The notes beneath the pieces were generated by a model. That model saw nothing but the letters and a program-made list of their open reading frames with translations. It did no database searches and was not told the origin of the DNA. Shown one piece after another: positions 15,001 to 21,800 of a DNA stretch of 64,000 nt. Source of the stretch: UBA8752 sp002172485 (GTDB taxonomy: Bacteria > Bacteroidota > Bacteroidia > Flavobacteriales_D > Sanyastnellaceae); assembly GCA_042089915.1 (NCBI GenBank), contig JBELJZ010000012.1, positions 1-64,000 on the forward strand, in the 5' to 3' direction. Numbering within the stretch: position 1 is the stretch's first letter; each line of letters opens with the position of its first letter. The translations under genes and the position numbers were made by a program.

Positions 15001-18000
15001 GTGGTCCACATGGCAGGGTCATAGGTGTCAGTAAATCCAGCGAATTGGGAAGTGAACACCACATCGCTGTTCTGACTGCTGAGCAAAATGACACTGTTGG
15101 CGGTGAGTCCGTCTGGGTCAGTCAAGGTCAACGTGAAGGTGGTGTCTTGGTCTTCTGTGGCGGTCAGTGAGGAGGGGTCGAACAAGGGCGCGCCGTCATC
15201 GACAATGCCAATCAGAATCGGGAAGTAAAAGACATTCACATTGCCATCTTCATCGGTGACGTCAATGGCAAATTGGTCGTTTCCATAGTATTCCGAAAGG
15301 GGCGTGTACACCAATTCAGATGTATTGACATTCCAGACTGCCGTGCCATGAGAAGCTGGGGTGTGAATGGTCAGGGCATCCGCACCGATGCCGTCTGCTT
15401 CGTCGCTCAACGACACAGACAAGGTCACCTGTTGGTCCTCTTCTATTTGCAGGGTCTCCCATGTGTGGGAGTCGGCTTCATTTCGTGTGGTTTGTTGTTG
15501 GTAATCCGGGGACTGACTGGAAACAGCAATGGTCAGGGGGTCATTGACCGGGGTCACTTGCACGGGGTGCTGCACTTGGATGGTGTCACCGAACGCGTCT
15601 TCAATGACAATCGTGAATTGATCTTGTCCGTGGAAATTGGCCTCTGGAGTATAGGTCCAGGTGGCTGATTCGGAGCCATTGACAAGGAGTTGGACCGAGC
15701 CGTGGTTCGGACCGAATTCATCGGACACGTAGGCAGCGGGGTTCTTCATGCCGTCATGGTCTGAGAAGGAGACAGCTCCCTCTGCATGCGAGTCCTCTTC
15801 GATGAGATCCAACAACTCCAGCCCTGTCAAAAGGGTGGGGTCCTGGACATTGGCGATGTCCAGCGTGAGCTCAAGGGTGCTCTCAAACCCTTGATTGTCG
15901 ACGACGGTCAGGCTCAATGGGGCCTCTCCGAAGAAGTTCTCTTGTGGGTCGAAGCCCACGTTCAACTCTGTAGAATTGGGGTCGTCGGCGGTGGTGGTTG
16001 GGGGAGAGATGGCCATAGAAGCCAAGCCATACAATGCGTTTGAGATTTGGATCTGACTGGCGTCAATCCCATCTGGATCAGAAATGACCAATTCGAAGGT
16101 GGTGTCTTGGTCTTCGATCATTTCCAACAACAAAGAGGCCGTCGATGCCGGGCCGTCATCCACCTTTTCCAACTTGAGCGGAATGAGGAGGTGAGAAGCG
16201 TGTTCTTGGTCGTCTTTGATCAAGACTTCAATGGTGTCCAGCCCGGAGTAATTCAGGGCCGGGGTGTACGTCAATTGTCCATTGGTACTGACATTTGCTG
16301 AACCGTGGGCTGGGTTGGCAATCAGGCTAAAGAGGTTTTGGTCCGTGGTGCCGTCGGCGAGGTCTTCTGCGGTCAACGTCCAGCTCATCGCGACGTCTTC
16401 GTCTCCTGTGCGCTCAGCGGTCATGGCTGTATCTCCAGCGAGCAATCCTTCGAACACCGTGGGGGCCATGATGGTGGATGATTCATGGACCGTCAGTTTC
16501 AACGGGTCATCCACTTGGTTGATGGTGATGTTGAACGAAAGCACCTCCGAGTACCCTGTCTTGTCGGTGATTTTGAGTTCGAATTGGTCGGTGCCGGAAT
16601 GGTGTTCATCCGGCGTGTAGGTCCATTGGGTTTGCCCAGGAAGGGGTTCGTTCAACGTCACCATTCCGTGTTCAGGAGCGGTCTCGATGGACAGGCTGGG
16701 AATGGTGAGTCCGTCGGCATCTTGATAGACCAGGTCGGCGATGACTTCGGTGTCCTCATCGCAGGTGTGTCCGAGAATGAGTTCGTCCAGTTCAATCGGG
16801 TCTTGCGTGTTGTTGACTGTGACCGCAATGGTGGCTGAGGAGGTGAATCCTTGCTTGTCCACGGCGCTGAATTGCATCACATCCGGGCCGTAGTAATCGG
16901 AGTCCGGGGTGTACTTCACGTCGATTTCAAAGTTGTTGGGCGTGGCGTTGGGCGCTTGCAACATGATGACGGTGCCATGATCTGCACCATCGACATAAAT
17001 CATGGGGCCTTCCAGGACCTCGGAATAGGCGATGCCATCCGGGTCGCCGATGGTGAGGGTCAGCAAGAAATCTTCGTCCTCCGTGGCCTCAATTTCGGTG
17101 GGGTCCAGTTGAAGCGGTCCATCATCCACCGCTTCGATGTTCAAAGAGAATCCGAGCTGTGCGGTGTGGCCCAAATCGTCGGTCAGGCTCATGGTAAACG
17201 CTTCGTCGCCCGTGACTTCGGATTGCGGGGTGTAGGTCCACACGTTCCCATCGTTGGACAATGTGCCCAATTGCGGAGCCACGCTCATGGTGATTCCGGA
17301 AGCGGCTACGAATCCATCTGCGGCGTCTGTGACGTCGAGTTCGAAGACCCACGCTTCGTCTTCGTCGATGGAAATCGGCGTCAGGTTTTGCTGGCCTTCC
17401 AGAAGGGTGAATGTGCCGCCTTCCAAGGTCTCGTTGTTGGCGGACAACGTGATGCGGAAGGGGTCGTTGACTTCTGAAATTTGAACGGACACACCGTAGT
17501 CGGTGGTGTTTCCGAGCGCATCCATGAACCGAAGTTCAAAGTTGTCGGTGCCAAAGAAGTGGTCGTCCGGTGTGTAGGTCCATGACGCCGAAAAAGGACC
17601 GTTTGACACCAACGATACGGCACCGTGCTCGGCCATGGCGTTTGGATTCAGGAAGATGGAGGGGGTGGCGGCCCCATCCTCGTCGGCGACCATCAAGCTT
17701 CCTTCAAGATCGAGATCTTCTTCTCCATTGATGTCCGCATCATGCTGCACCAAGACCGTCTCGTCGTTCATGGGAAGGACTTCGATGGCCACTTCTAAGA
17801 CTGTCATGAAACCTTGGGCGTCGATGACGCTGATGTAGAGGAGGTCTTCGCCGGAAAAATCTGGCGCCCCTTGGTAATTCACAAGCACAGCGAGCTGTTC
17901 ATTCTGGGCCGTGGTGCTTTGGAGGTAGGCATTTCCATTGGAAGCCCCTCCCAGCATGACGTCTCCTGGGAGAATGCCCTCGGGGTCGTCCAGTAGAATT

Positions 18001-18806
18001 TGAAGTGTGGTCGCAACATCTTCCTCTGCGACCAAATCGTTGGATTCCGATGCAACGGTTGTAGGCCCATCATCTCGCGAGTCGATTTCGAGTGGCGTGA
18101 CCAAGTGAATGGTGAATCCGGCATCGTCCACGAATTGCCAGTGCAATTCATCTGGGCCCGCATAGTTTGCTTCTGGTGTGTACGTGAAGCTCAAGTTTCC
18201 ATTGTCCACCAAGGTTCCATGAGCTGGAAGCGGAGCAGACATCGTGAGCGACTCTGCACTTGCACCATCGGCTTCTTCGACCACGGTCCACGTCAGGGTT
18301 TCCGCCTCATCCTCCCCCAGGATGCAGCTGCCCAATGTGTAGGTTTGTTCCGCCAAGATGGCCTGAACCGAGACGCTGCATCCCCCCGTGAAGGCGACAG
18401 ACAAGTTAGCTGGGTCATTGACGGAGACCACGTTGTATTCCACTGTGGCCGATGTGATGTTTCCTGCAGTGTCCGCAATCAAGATGACAAATGCGTCCTG
18501 CCCGTTGTAATGGGCATTGGGTGTGTAAGTCCAAGACACTTGGCCTGAGGACGGTTCACTCAGAAGGACCGATCCGTGGCCCGCACCGTTGGCATCCAAC
18601 ACGAAGGTGCCATTGGCAGCGAGGGCGCCTACATCCGTTACCTGCAATTCTCCAGTTCCTGCCTCGTCCTCATTCAGCTGTTGGTTGTAATCGAGGGCAT
18701 AAGACAGTTGTGCCGAGACCAAGGTGGCGGTCCCAGACATCCAGAATGCGGTCGCCAGAATCAGGCGCCATGCGGTGCTGCGGGGGGAAGATTGGTGCAT
18801 CATCAT
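1..18806 (-). CDS. Giant secreted multidomain adhesin-like protein, C-terminus beyond window
   Basis: A single frame stays open from 18806 to the window edge (at least 6268 codons); the frame was spot-checked near 15010, 9539, 7565, 2993 and 5. Three tandem ATGs (18806, 18803, 18800) start it, followed by a Sec signal peptide ending near LVSAQ (residue ~33). Residues ~36-1770 are 15 cadherin-like/Tandem-95 repeats (TYTP...Y.G.D.F core, VNDP/VDDGP/VQDP linkers); a 16th lies near 1930. Later modules include a C-type-lectin-like domain ~1795-1880, LamG-like ~2035-2260, lectin-like ~2440-2635, ~2750-2895, ~3635-3750, ~3950, ~4020-4150 and ~4540, GCTD/ACNYD Cys modules with DxDGDG calcium loops ~3035-3250, FN3-like ~5185-5295, and LamG-like ~5805-5950. 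The ATG overlaps the upstream stop (ATGA), implying translational coupling. The role is inferred: T9SS-exported surface adhesin, possibly glycan-binding. The expected C-terminal sorting domain is outside the window. Confidence 0.9.
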   Translation of the reverse strand, partial: MMMHQSSPRSTAWRLILATAFWMSGTATLVSAQLSYALDYNQQLNEDEAGTGELQVTDVGALAANGTFVLDANGAGHGSVLLSEPSSGQVSWTYTPNAHYNGQDAFVILIADTAGNITSATVEYNVVSVNDPANLSVAFTGGCSVSVQAILAEQTYTLGSCILGEDEAETLTWTVVEEADGASAESLTMSAPLPAHGTLVDNGNLSFTYTPEANYAGPDELHWQFVDDAGFTIHLVTPLEIDSRDDGPTTVASESNDLVAEEDVATTLQILLDDPEGILPGDVMLGGASNGNAYLQSTTAQNEQLAVLVNYQGAPDFSGEDLLYISVIDAQGFMTVLEVAIEVLPMNDETVLVQHDADINGEEDLDLEGSLMVADEDGAATPSIFLNPNAMAEHGAVSLVSNGPFSASWTYTPDDHFFGTDNFELRFMDALGNTTDYGVSVQISEVNDPFRITLSANNETLEGGTFTLLEGQQNLTPISIDEDEAWVFELDVTDAADGFVAASGITMSVAPQLGTLSNDGNVWTYTPQSEVTGDEAFTMSLTDDLGHTAQLGFSLNIEAVDDGPLQLDPTEIEATEDEDFLLTLTIGDPDGIAYSEVLEGPMIYVDGADHGTVIMLQAPNATPNNFEIDVKYTPDSDYYGPDVMQFSAVDKQGFTSSATIAVTVNNTQDPIELDELILGHTCDEDTEVIADLVYQDADGLTIPSLSIETAPEHGMVTLNEPLPGQTQWTYTPDEHHSGTDQFELKITDKTGYSEVLSFNITINQVDDPLKLTVHESSTIMAPTVFEGLLAGDTAMTAERTGDEDVAMSWTLTAEDLADGTTDQNLFSLIANPAHGSANVSTNGQLTYTPALNYSGLDTIEVLIKDDQEHASHLLIPLKLEKVDDGPASTASLLLEMIEDQDTTFELVISDPDGIDASQIQISNALYGLASMAISPPTTTADDPNSTELNVGFDPQENFFGEAPLSLTVVDNQGFESTLELTLDIANVQDPTLLTGLELLDLIEEDSHAEGAVSFSDHDGMKNPAAYVSDEFGPNHGSVQLLVNGSESATWTYTPEANFHGQDQFTIVIEDAFGDTIQVQHPVQVTPVNDPLTIAVSSQSPDYQQQTTRNEADSHTWETLQIEEDQQVTLSVSLSDEADGIGADALTIHTPASHGTAVWNVNTSELVYTPLSEYYGNDQFAIDVTDEDGNVNVFYFPILIGIVDDGAPLFDPSSLTATEDQDTTFTLTLTDPDGLTANSVILLSSQNSDVVFTSQFAGFTDTYDPAMWTTLTTNGSAVTFSEDGTHLTIVSGDNDTNAEGTTTLTLTESGWFAFEWSYETADEAAMYDPAFYINGQKITLATGSILSINGAVTFYGHEGDDIGFSIQSTDGILGSATLDVHNFSPPTGQSEFTLAYTPHDDYYGIDVLGFSITDAQSFTVNDQPLEVTVENVQDPTIIVLDDYFTSFPEDEELHGQLSATDADLLKILPFHIEEGDGPAHGSVTLTPSGAGSIQWVYDPDQDYHGTDEFTVSITDTFNVVTPHTIQFELTPVNDAMSLSWNSSSHDLSGQALLAGVGETTEADVVEANEDELISIQLTATDDADGLTDGSIFNVVSAPSHGTLTVDPATGAIEYQPDFEFFGEDAFTIGITDDDGTRVDVTFPVLITIVDDGPAVFAGDFNWAWYEDAFLSGSFTVADPDGMLEAGLTAIAPEMGAITFDVTKLDRTTLLVDYIYRPNAEFFGSDTLTFVPQDEQEFSVNTQGVNITITEVDDPTQFAGEFTVEMLEESILDASFTAPDLDGSVALSLHPADTSWSTPTGLELIAQTDSMLYFLSDAMNWHEASKKASQVQGRLAILQSEEQVLFDTITDAWIGLFQDATITNAGGIAAGGSVLSSSTGTSGIQHFGHLNLGSISLTTALQDDSLQKPALIEVQRAYAIEHGRLAFDPDAFTIQYRPDVNFDGDERVTFLSTDNLGHVQRKTLRISIHDVDDRGLPSGDLISEALEDHVLKGEIFGVDLDDPFNATVVGDTGHFTGGRMTLFEDVPTLTANAGDEGVVPSDSLLVRFSFEDISLQNEVQNGPNLAVAGSVYPSATSDRYGRRNRALRMEGAHLEGSSTWIPSNLTSPFTLSLWFSHDGTTAKQTLLSTAGNGTGFEAWTDDQLHVVFAGDTVSASFTDAPVEQGDWHLLTFSYAPFSLTGYNNILRLALDGEVVVERPRMMANSMSGGPLFVGAKDALGTDAWIGLLDELSIWSRALSRREFASLHKHDAKRFQFEPAEQFSDTSGFALTIKDDLWMSRYDIGAPTDSTITSDGFLDLNLNPVRTITADTLLAADGTQIVIQNDSAISTIFDQAEMRFIPVLDQGCVDPAACNFDPFAELAASADSTENCTYSGECDLCWTPTNHPVILSTMVNMDSDGDGVCEYDVNATIQDLERNGCQDSTACNFDPIATDNYPMFTGWTHLGESDSTRFFISADSLTRAEAIAQAATWGAKLATFNTLDEAVMAGYRANWEHGWIDAPATLDFAGYTFNRLGAANGKHYYTSATQDSPNRLQVEASLSWRKLQPFLVTIENTAENESLQTFLASKSIDRAWVNVSDDDRVGNGEGQWTQLRDGAPMTYANWAVNPDDLVTPQHLIPWDLGDLHDVYDYAQLVAGGTAEIADLATATNQTIAAGQWLPKDARNRHYYLDNGFLTYAEEQAVILLEFDETTFTPGYLSLLDDAAYAAADPMQTHRRAYFELSVDSLAECGFPEENSCDYCLTDSTFLMERYDLQYLGENEHSHYYYSAPMMLGEMMSEQSVHWPNLARHAVSIDNASENDTLVKLMAVHGLDRIWIGISDAQEQGAAADGNWVTLRDTTPVTYFNWHDTTAFDGESQFCSGQDYGAFDFAQMWRVGGDRRWHDASCVEVIPDNYPENGDWVSIPEYGVMYSGAFLANVLFEFPKVDLEIVPGADADGNLLCDHVETYDCLQTFSDVGLVASDDGGRRMTFNGALTYDENQVFLVGTGQYRLVGVAPNAPVRIESSSPHVFIDTVATSYATLGSDDELYFHGNVEFKVIGDFGTFSLSSPEEGDLGTEGRFHFQYPMDGYVCAGLCDKDDNYNYICDELEGCTDSTACNYDPTVLFDDLSCVDAIQCTGCMDETACNYDIDAVFPFSSLEMPTDSCIYPENECQECSGEQDGNGGIIGGDADGDGLCDQYEGCTNPLACNYKLTAQDHPDNQDAANCILIPDDQPCAYCSGSTNGLGFLVGGDVDGDGVCDLYDSDRRIPLTMVWYAGARPDSVPVNLTGPYAGSDMDFNVRGADQMKRKVYDDLTTVQFGQDFNFDVANSGLFKLTFPSPVADLPKLATNPASTQAFEDRQILDSGDAHGSPLSTTDEAGKWKAGDEQARSQYIEIASLNPVMQGTFTTRKTNGDTIPFAYDAANIRSRARHTELLRVAQHGTTAKDYDGSPIPSCSNPEGYTFFYDLFGHWPSHCDERASTPTGMGSLRSDLTRTEDPTAHPSPSNTSYLYTHPATGDGARDYYKYSPTSSLTYTAAQERSLTWLNATFSILSGKLDVVAHLGNDAWLDGQLNFGSGNGAIEDGASIMRWYWSNDAANAIEFPTGKVDAPLLGSDAMGPSFDSGFPLLNGSSSFGGMSFIHAYRRGSRVYVMSDSEVNYSTFRQSSVFSKALMLNNADELNFINGTYLPNDSYTDTRVWLGQYRSGSSWKRADNNGSLPYASWVNGQAPHHVDPNFFHEFWDVDYAQLVRNLNSYPWVHTYSSGQGIEAVSIGNGYKMVGVQSDGRLFRFDTSPYAGYGGVGSMPYSWSYQGSSSAGLGANKDQSGFYKMKNWSQRKQATSLADAPFRDLELRRTYYFRVYVQGKFRDYYDTAKKLALQPATFINADHEWNKVYGNPGGGRNDLFSGMEQYGDGGQKYKQYALDGSGSEISGWTRWHGGEPNNGGEPYIEYRYFGRNSFGWNDIWTTTTRKGGFMEGTEYGGFSQAHVVMERALPSAAQMPSLMVSNGKYDSKAANGTLGGMIVDRPMERMPIVDAGNGAYTPLYETDNHWIFMSPNSMTHATAEIEAARLGGELFRATDHGTFFDDLHLYCGTSVFIGLEQNQESSAYAEPENGWEWNDGTPAVGLNWATNEPNNCCSGEDFGCLRADGTLNDCGPSSTRHSVIQISKLREPEIAYQYSGVTSSANGSTHLTIEFETDEPAALVIAQPGEVSAVSTEFEYCQVTVTADEAADHLSLWLELDPDQNDTDTTMLLLAESVPVLANQSTTFRFVNSIPDESDADVTYLLPPTGSEGALAAAFGGKNARGYWSVWAYDTVNTARHTISNFEVKFTNNPILDIAVSDTIVLNTADGDTTMALALSPVCGVYLDGIDIRASIAHSDGTGTEVTDAEIANMIFEITAPSGTKYPYIPGQLANLRLMLEINHEPLNGKWQCAYISDLNGICNPTCGVKQFSFDLRIPPGMASGPRQHDNQFLLQRMMVSGASDAPDEPVIDDVLTATLTVASDGTPNVLENHEYNHVAALLPDHPELPASAESSLTIGGVDYDLVTLTEDRLYYRSTTDLRYEKARALAFQAGGHLPILETSEEQALLLEQGALGWIGHRAAETGGAWSPIQGQNQLPYADFTVTNPSAEGRFGELTAIGWRRGDVETQTRGLIELQTVGSPGLRLVPLDANNQFFDVYDLAGDRHFVAARLADRDSTNAPTDGTMGTIEHNGNGLSLMDFQAHIGAAAPTTVMVPLAQDVIGLDYTSDSEFHDATVILLDSADYLTLVGSGSGLPSQWENLSVTSRNPEEWEVALLLVEDPMTEEQLASAQYGEYTLSSPTGSNVVASAHNLGTFNGAAWWTGDAAEDYSVVDLNAARAGATDLNEGYNQALDEDSIHVTITATNLTAGHGAWRDGADVLTYHADNLHTELRLDETGDFDANLIHIAFPMTAPKYTGTLEGDVSFTGADAIQNELPYWGVPNGVEAHASFYVRVENRMNQNVWDTTLTSIVNPLVLKNCPHIMEDSIVMNIPVGHLNRGGDEIRFGGGDALDISAIAILSTEGRRMALWSDREPDNVVNLCTAPNPLFVMQPSPQEESLLQMQVALNDAGDSATVAASSARLVWNHGANVASSGGELRLQRRNQSVANLGTDYGWEYLLPSESWDWNDSIFTTNNPELALTRTNADRNQNGIVDVIEVYDSTLVHGSWTCETAEYRIEQELCGEIYHTPPVAVSILGDIENPWKKINSYTDQVFVSEGRYPYKVRIEWDEAIDTDGIIDQYRLYRRLYEPSNPNEDAWEQIFSSEDITWFIDQDLAAGILYEYRVGAFIDCGGGNAEEFFNPTPYPIGWRSSIGAVSGRITFEVGAPVDSVLVNVEPQGVNMARNSLDFNAKDNEFDTDYGEWAMLDFVEQDLRSESGVIEHFPDIHSDAIDNYDVNSSDPLEIHEVMSISQWIKVPKSTILGDANGEGGAGKAPLWSMQYLDPIDSTAKESVSIWAEAIPGNPNEYRFAARQSGKFSALWSLANLEDVKVPYNSYNHITFTLGNYPVSGSEIPGMQINIRVHPDDAIVREQDATFYRLLGSETAIRDFRNNMSAWLWNAAAQGSKACSDPNAANFNPLELGGEIRYCEYELPEGCTDPFLENVNYLPYAVFDVGGGELTCNYSYFGPGQQLYLNWFSDDDSQPFEYPVVDRVNADGSTTRVHSFRSDLLAYEDRLAAAGETYAYSMVTMRVDLPSGTYRVKVLDELDNHGDAENFAGNFSVRNHLGEEYINCTQYLASEIDLGLYDFQFTSSHQMALGNGGINDVMTDLSEAYSVRFLNGASLELPVQQDNLTSPELGLTDLRSYEFWFRTVSPKPGEAFEYGEVFRLRGNGTDDLVFRLTEDPENPANLDNLRFRLQGPMGELRRVPAETSRNEFALHHDRWYHVTLAIGEETSGSNYGGSLILRSTDENTADVQILNDPVRFDFTNSTVTETDPQVVSPLDVELGFTATAAVLGGSDIMVHRLSIWDTLLTETHSSILFEGLQLRREFFNDQKLANSAGVWNEDDIDALDLPLGKLHAVLVPDNAGRMVDQMAYKQGYPNGISEGVEFNPTQLLFDGAINSPLAGGVTVDGGVLGESADAITELPTVNRRSVRRAPRGESIMGCSRVFNACNFNPFANQFGDCQLGCADVGVTTQRMASEKTSFDEIRGYVPGVNFAAFNEPARLISGMDSTKFQRDYEGWEVAELFMQQYPANLTDGLVLMLDADEGLGSILYDRAKYGDDAESWRGHNARLFKQRYQVAGTDTTWTSFSDSSVVYHKT

Positions 18807-21800
18807 TCACAAGGGTTGTAGGGGACAGACGTCAACCGGTGCCAAACCTCAGAGGATGGCAACACGGTATATCCGCGCCCTGTAGGGGTTGCTAGGGGAA
18901 GAGGGGAAGGCTGGGGCTTGCGGCCCAAGCAGCCATATCCATCAGAAATGGTCAGGATGTAGAGAGAAGGACGCAGGGGACCGACTGAATCGGTCAAGGC
19001 CAATATGGTGGTGTCCGTGCCTCTGAAAATGTCGCGGAAAGTGGCTTGCCACTGCAGTGAATCGCCATGTCCTCCTTCGTACTCAATTCGGACATAGCCA
19101 TCTTCAGCTTCCAACGTGGAGGCGGCCACCAATCCCGTAACACCGGTCAATGTCAGCGGCGAGGGCATGGAGTCGCAGTCGAAGATGCAGTCTTCCGTGG
19201 GCAAGACATCGTAATTGATCGCCAGTGTGTCCGAGCAGAAATCGAGGACGTCGCACAATCCATCTCCGTCGAGGTCTGAAGACAGGTAAACCGTACCTGT
19301 GCCGTCTGACTCGCCGGTACATTGCACGCAGGCGGACGGGAAGACGCAGGCTGCAGGGTCGGTGGCGGCCATGTTGTAATTGCAGGCGAGGGGGTTTTGA
19401 CAACCCGGAACTTCATTGGCATTGCAAATGCCATCGCCGTCGGTGTCGGCTATGATGATGAGTCCGGTTCCGTCGGTGGCCCCTGTGCAGGTCTCGCAGA
19501 TGACGGTCTCCGGGAAGTTGCACGTGGCGGTCTCGCCGGTCTGAGGGTGTTGGGTCAGGGTGGCGGCGGCATCAAAGTTGCACGCTGCGGCATCCATGCA
19601 GCCTATCGCATACTCACAGTAGGCATTGTTGATGCAAGACGTATCTGGCTCACTGTTGAAGTTCAACGCCAAGGGGTCCGTGCATTCAGCAGTACAACTG
19701 CCATCGGCGAGTTGGGTCGCCCATTCATCATAGTTGCAGGCAGTGGCATCCGTACAGCCGAGCAGCGAAGAGCACGTGAGCAATTGCAAATACCAATCTG
19801 ACTGAGGTCCGGCGCCTAGGAAAGGATACGAATCTCCTTCTGGGATGGAATTGAACGGGCTGATGGGGATGAGCCAGTTTCCGGAATACAGTTTGAGCCA
19901 AAGGGTTTCTCCGGGTTGCACCCCCGGCGTTTCTGGCAATTCGATGAAGGCCTCATAAATGGTCGTGCCAAACGGAGCCACCTCGGCAAGGGTGGTGACG
20001 GAGACGGTGTCCAATGCTGTCGCTGAATCAAACGATGCGCCCACCCTCAATTCCAACTTCAAGGAATCACTGGGAAGTGTCATTTGATACAGGCGAATTC
20101 CAGTCAGATATACTTCTTCACTCGAAGAATAACTTTGCAGTGCGCCGGTTCCATGTAGAAAACCGAAGTTGTTCGCTGCCCCGAAATTGCTGGTGGTCAC
20201 GCTGGCCTGGCAGCGCTCAAAACAGGAGGACGGGTCAATTCCAGTGTTGCCGCCAATGCAGCCACATTCTGGGTCAAAAACGGCAACTCCCCCGCACAAT
20301 CCAGTGCAATCAGGGTAAGTACACGATCCGTCTTCGAGGGGCTTGCTGGCGTCGTAATTGCAAGCGGTGGGGTCGGTACATCCGTAACAGTCGGATTCCG
20401 AGAGTCCTGTTGACCCGCCAATGCACGCACAACCTTCGACAAAAAAGGCGTCACCGTTGCATTCTCCATTGCAATCCAACCCGTAGCAGTCTCCGGAATC
20501 ATGGGTGGCTGTGATGTCAAAGTTGCACGCAGTCTGGTCCATGCACCCCCACACCAATTCGCCGGTTGCGGGCGGCCGATAAGCCATTCTGAATTGCAAA
20601 TCCGTAAATGGAGAAATGGCGGTACCATCCCAGCCTTCGCCCCCCGCATAACCGGCGTTGCAGTCGAGAAGGGCGGCCCCATCGGTGATTTCAATTCGGT
20701 ACTTTCTCCCAGATTGGAGGGGGACCTCATTGAAGATCAAATCCTGGGCCTTGAGGCCTGCTTGTCCGCAAAGTCCGGTCTCTTTGGGTTGAAGCGACAC
20801 TTCGGCCAAGAGCGAATCTGAGAAGGGGCCGTCATGGTGAAACAATTGCACAGAAAGGGCAGCAGTCGTATCGCTCACCACTTGGAATGCGCGGAGGAAC
20901 CCATCTTCAGGTTGGGTCCATGTTTGTCCAAGTCCGGTTTCACCGCAGCCTTCTCCCGCATTGGCCACCACGGTTTGTGGAACCCCTTGATGGCAGGTGA
21001 TGCGTTCGCCCGGGGCCTCGATATCCACGCAGCCACAACCTGGTATGTCCAGGTGGGGACCACCAATGATGCCTGCACAGTCCGCGTCCGCACATGAGCC
21101 ATCGTCCACTGTCGCGGAGGTGGAATAGTTGTCTGCTTCTGAATCGGTGCAACCATATTGGCTCAAGGCCTCAGGTGCGGTGCAGATGTCCAATTCGAAA
21201 AGCAGCGCAGCGCCATTGGTGTTGCCGTTCAAGTCGAATGACGTCCCCGGAAGGTCCATCGCGCTGCAGCTTCCGACGCCGTATCCTGAGACAAACTCCA
21301 AGACGTACTCCGTATCCCCTTCGAGAAGGACGCCTGGTGTGTTGGCATAGCGCATGGGGTAGCCTTCGCTGGTTGGGAGCTGGCAAGCGCTGGTGCCGGT
21401 GCAACTGGGGTACAGGAATGGGGTTTGGGTCAGAATGCTGTCTGTATTCCACACTTCAGGGGCGCACTCCCATTCAGGTGTGGCGCGCCGAAGGACCACC
21501 TTTGTGGTCACCCCGCAGCATGCCGCAACGCCGATGCGCCTCAATTCCCCTGAGATCGGGGCAGTGAAGATTTGGCCTTTCATGAGGGTGGGCGCGCACG
21601 GGGTATTGCCGTTGGTGAAGGTCTGGGTGATGCAACCATCAATGCAGTTGCCTGAAGGGAGTGGCGCGGTTCCACCTTGGCATCCGCACTCGGTCTCCGT
21701 GGCTTGTCCGCCGCAGACCCCCATGCAATCGAGGAAGGCACACTGGCCATTGTCGAAGGTGGCTGTGGGGTTGTAATTGCAGGCTGTCGTGTCAGTGCAT

